In this document: one piece after another, positions 63,522 through 64,000 of the stretch
Numbering within the stretch: position 1 is the first letter of the stretch
Layout of the letters: the number at the start of each line of letters is the position of its first letter
NCBI GenBank assembly: GCA_035647855.1
Contig: DASRMP010000048.1
Location: 1-64,000 of the forward strand
Direction of reading: 5' to 3'
DNA length: 64,000 nt
Source of the DNA: JAAZBW01 sp035647855
Lineage (GTDB): Bacteria > Actinomycetota > Actinomycetes > Actinomycetales > Actinomycetaceae
Notes under the pieces: generated by a model
Seen by the model: only the letters and a program-made list of their open reading frames with translations
The model's database searches: none
What the model was told of the DNA's origin: nothing
Position numbers and translations under genes: made by a program

Positions 63522-64000
63522 ATGATTCCCACCACGATGCGCGCCTGGAGGGTCCGCGAATTCGCGCCGATGCGCAAGAGTCCACTGGAGCTCGTGGACG
63601 TTGCCGTCCCGGAGCCCGCCCCGGGTGAAGTACTCGTCCGGGTCCTCACCTGCGGCGTGTGTCGCACCGACCTGCACGTGGCAGAGGGCGATCTGCCGGT
63701 CCATCGTCGTCACGTGACGCCGGGGCACGAGGTGGTCGGTGAGGTTGTCGCACACGGAGGCCCCGCAGCCGCCGGCGCTGCCCCCCGCTTCGCATCCGGG
63801 GACCGCGTCGGGATCGCCTGGCTGCGCAGCACCTGCGGGATATGCCGCTTCTGCCGATCAGGCCGAGAGAATCTTTGCGCATCCTCCCGCTACACGGGCT
63901 GGGACGCGGATGGTGGATACGCCGAGTTCGCGACTGTGCCCGAAGGATACGCGTACCGCATCCCGGACGGTTTCGACAACGTCACCGCGGCGCCGCTGCT
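63522..64000 (+). CDS. Zinc-dependent alcohol dehydrogenase (partial, runs off the window)
   Basis: About 159 residues of the N-terminus are present from the ATG at 63522 (CGGAGG upstream; GATAAT at about 63493 as -10). CGVCRTDLH gives the catalytic-zinc Cys; PGHEVVGEV the His-Glu pair; four cysteines (CGICRFC...C) bind the structural zinc. This is the medium-chain dehydrogenase family, probably an alcohol or aldehyde dehydrogenase. The NAD-binding half is beyond the right edge. Confidence 0.9.
   Translation, partial: MIPTTMRAWRVREFAPMRKSPLELVDVAVPEPAPGEVLVRVLTCGVCRTDLHVAEGDLPVHRRHVTPGHEVVGEVVAHGGPAAAGAAPRFASGDRVGIAWLRSTCGICRFCRSGRENLCASSRYTGWDADGGYAEFATVPEGYAYRIPDGFDNVTAAPL

Overview
The window is high-GC DNA from an actinobacterium (Actinomycetota). 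Support comes from the phosphatidylinositol-mannoside gene order, the parA-scpA-scpB-rluB-tyrA-cmk-der string, a Rel protein after yajC-secD-secF-apt, a FemABX ligase, many GTG starts, and leaderless genes led by TANNNT -10 boxes. The genus cannot be fixed from sequence alone; an Actinomycetales or Micrococcales relative is likely.

Positions 1 to about 16,860 are accessory DNA. They hold the 3' end of an IS481-like insertion sequence, an exonuclease-BRCT-zinc protein, a large serine recombinase, a tandem array of palindromic hairpins, a translationally coupled operon of three unknown genes (polytopic membrane protein, soluble protein, lipoprotein), a MobF relaxase-helicase with an inverted-repeat-rich leader, and an ABC exporter with an AraC regulator and a DesK-type two-component system whose kinase is frameshifted. 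No conjugation pore genes are seen, so this looks like an integrative and mobilizable element. Positions 16,857 to 18,780 look like the eroded end of an older element at tRNA-Pro: a zinc-finger gene coupled to a relaxase cut off after 42 codons, HD and Nudix genes, and an excisionase remnant.

From tRNA-Pro rightward the sequence is core chromosome. 19-27.4 kb: a 2-hydroxyacid dehydrogenase, then a minus-strand operon parA-scpA-scpB-rluB-tyrA-cmk-plsC, then der, which joins chromosome segregation, rRNA modification, tyrosine synthesis, nucleotide and lipid synthesis, and ribosome assembly. 27.8-40.8 kb: a GNAT protein with aspS, an MFS transporter, a DEAD-box helicase, twin membrane GTPases with hisS and a metallo-hydrolase, and a DUF349 protein. 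40.8-57.2 kb: rel, apt, secF, secD, yajC, ruvB, ruvA, ruvC, yebC, a Nudix gene, a membrane protein gene, pimA, a PIM acyltransferase gene, pgsA, a HIT gene and thrS, all on the minus strand. 57.3-64 kb: a FemABX ligase, four tRNA genes (Val, Cys, Gly, Val), an SDR, a BNR-repeat protein, a Wzb/Wzc-type phosphatase-kinase pair, and the start of a zinc alcohol dehydrogenase.

The structures least explained by genes are the hairpin array (4426-4637), the nested repeats before the relaxase (7413-7559), a perfect 62-bp palindrome before parA (27606-27667), and a 74-bp dyad centred on CACGTG beside the tRNA cluster (58699-58772).
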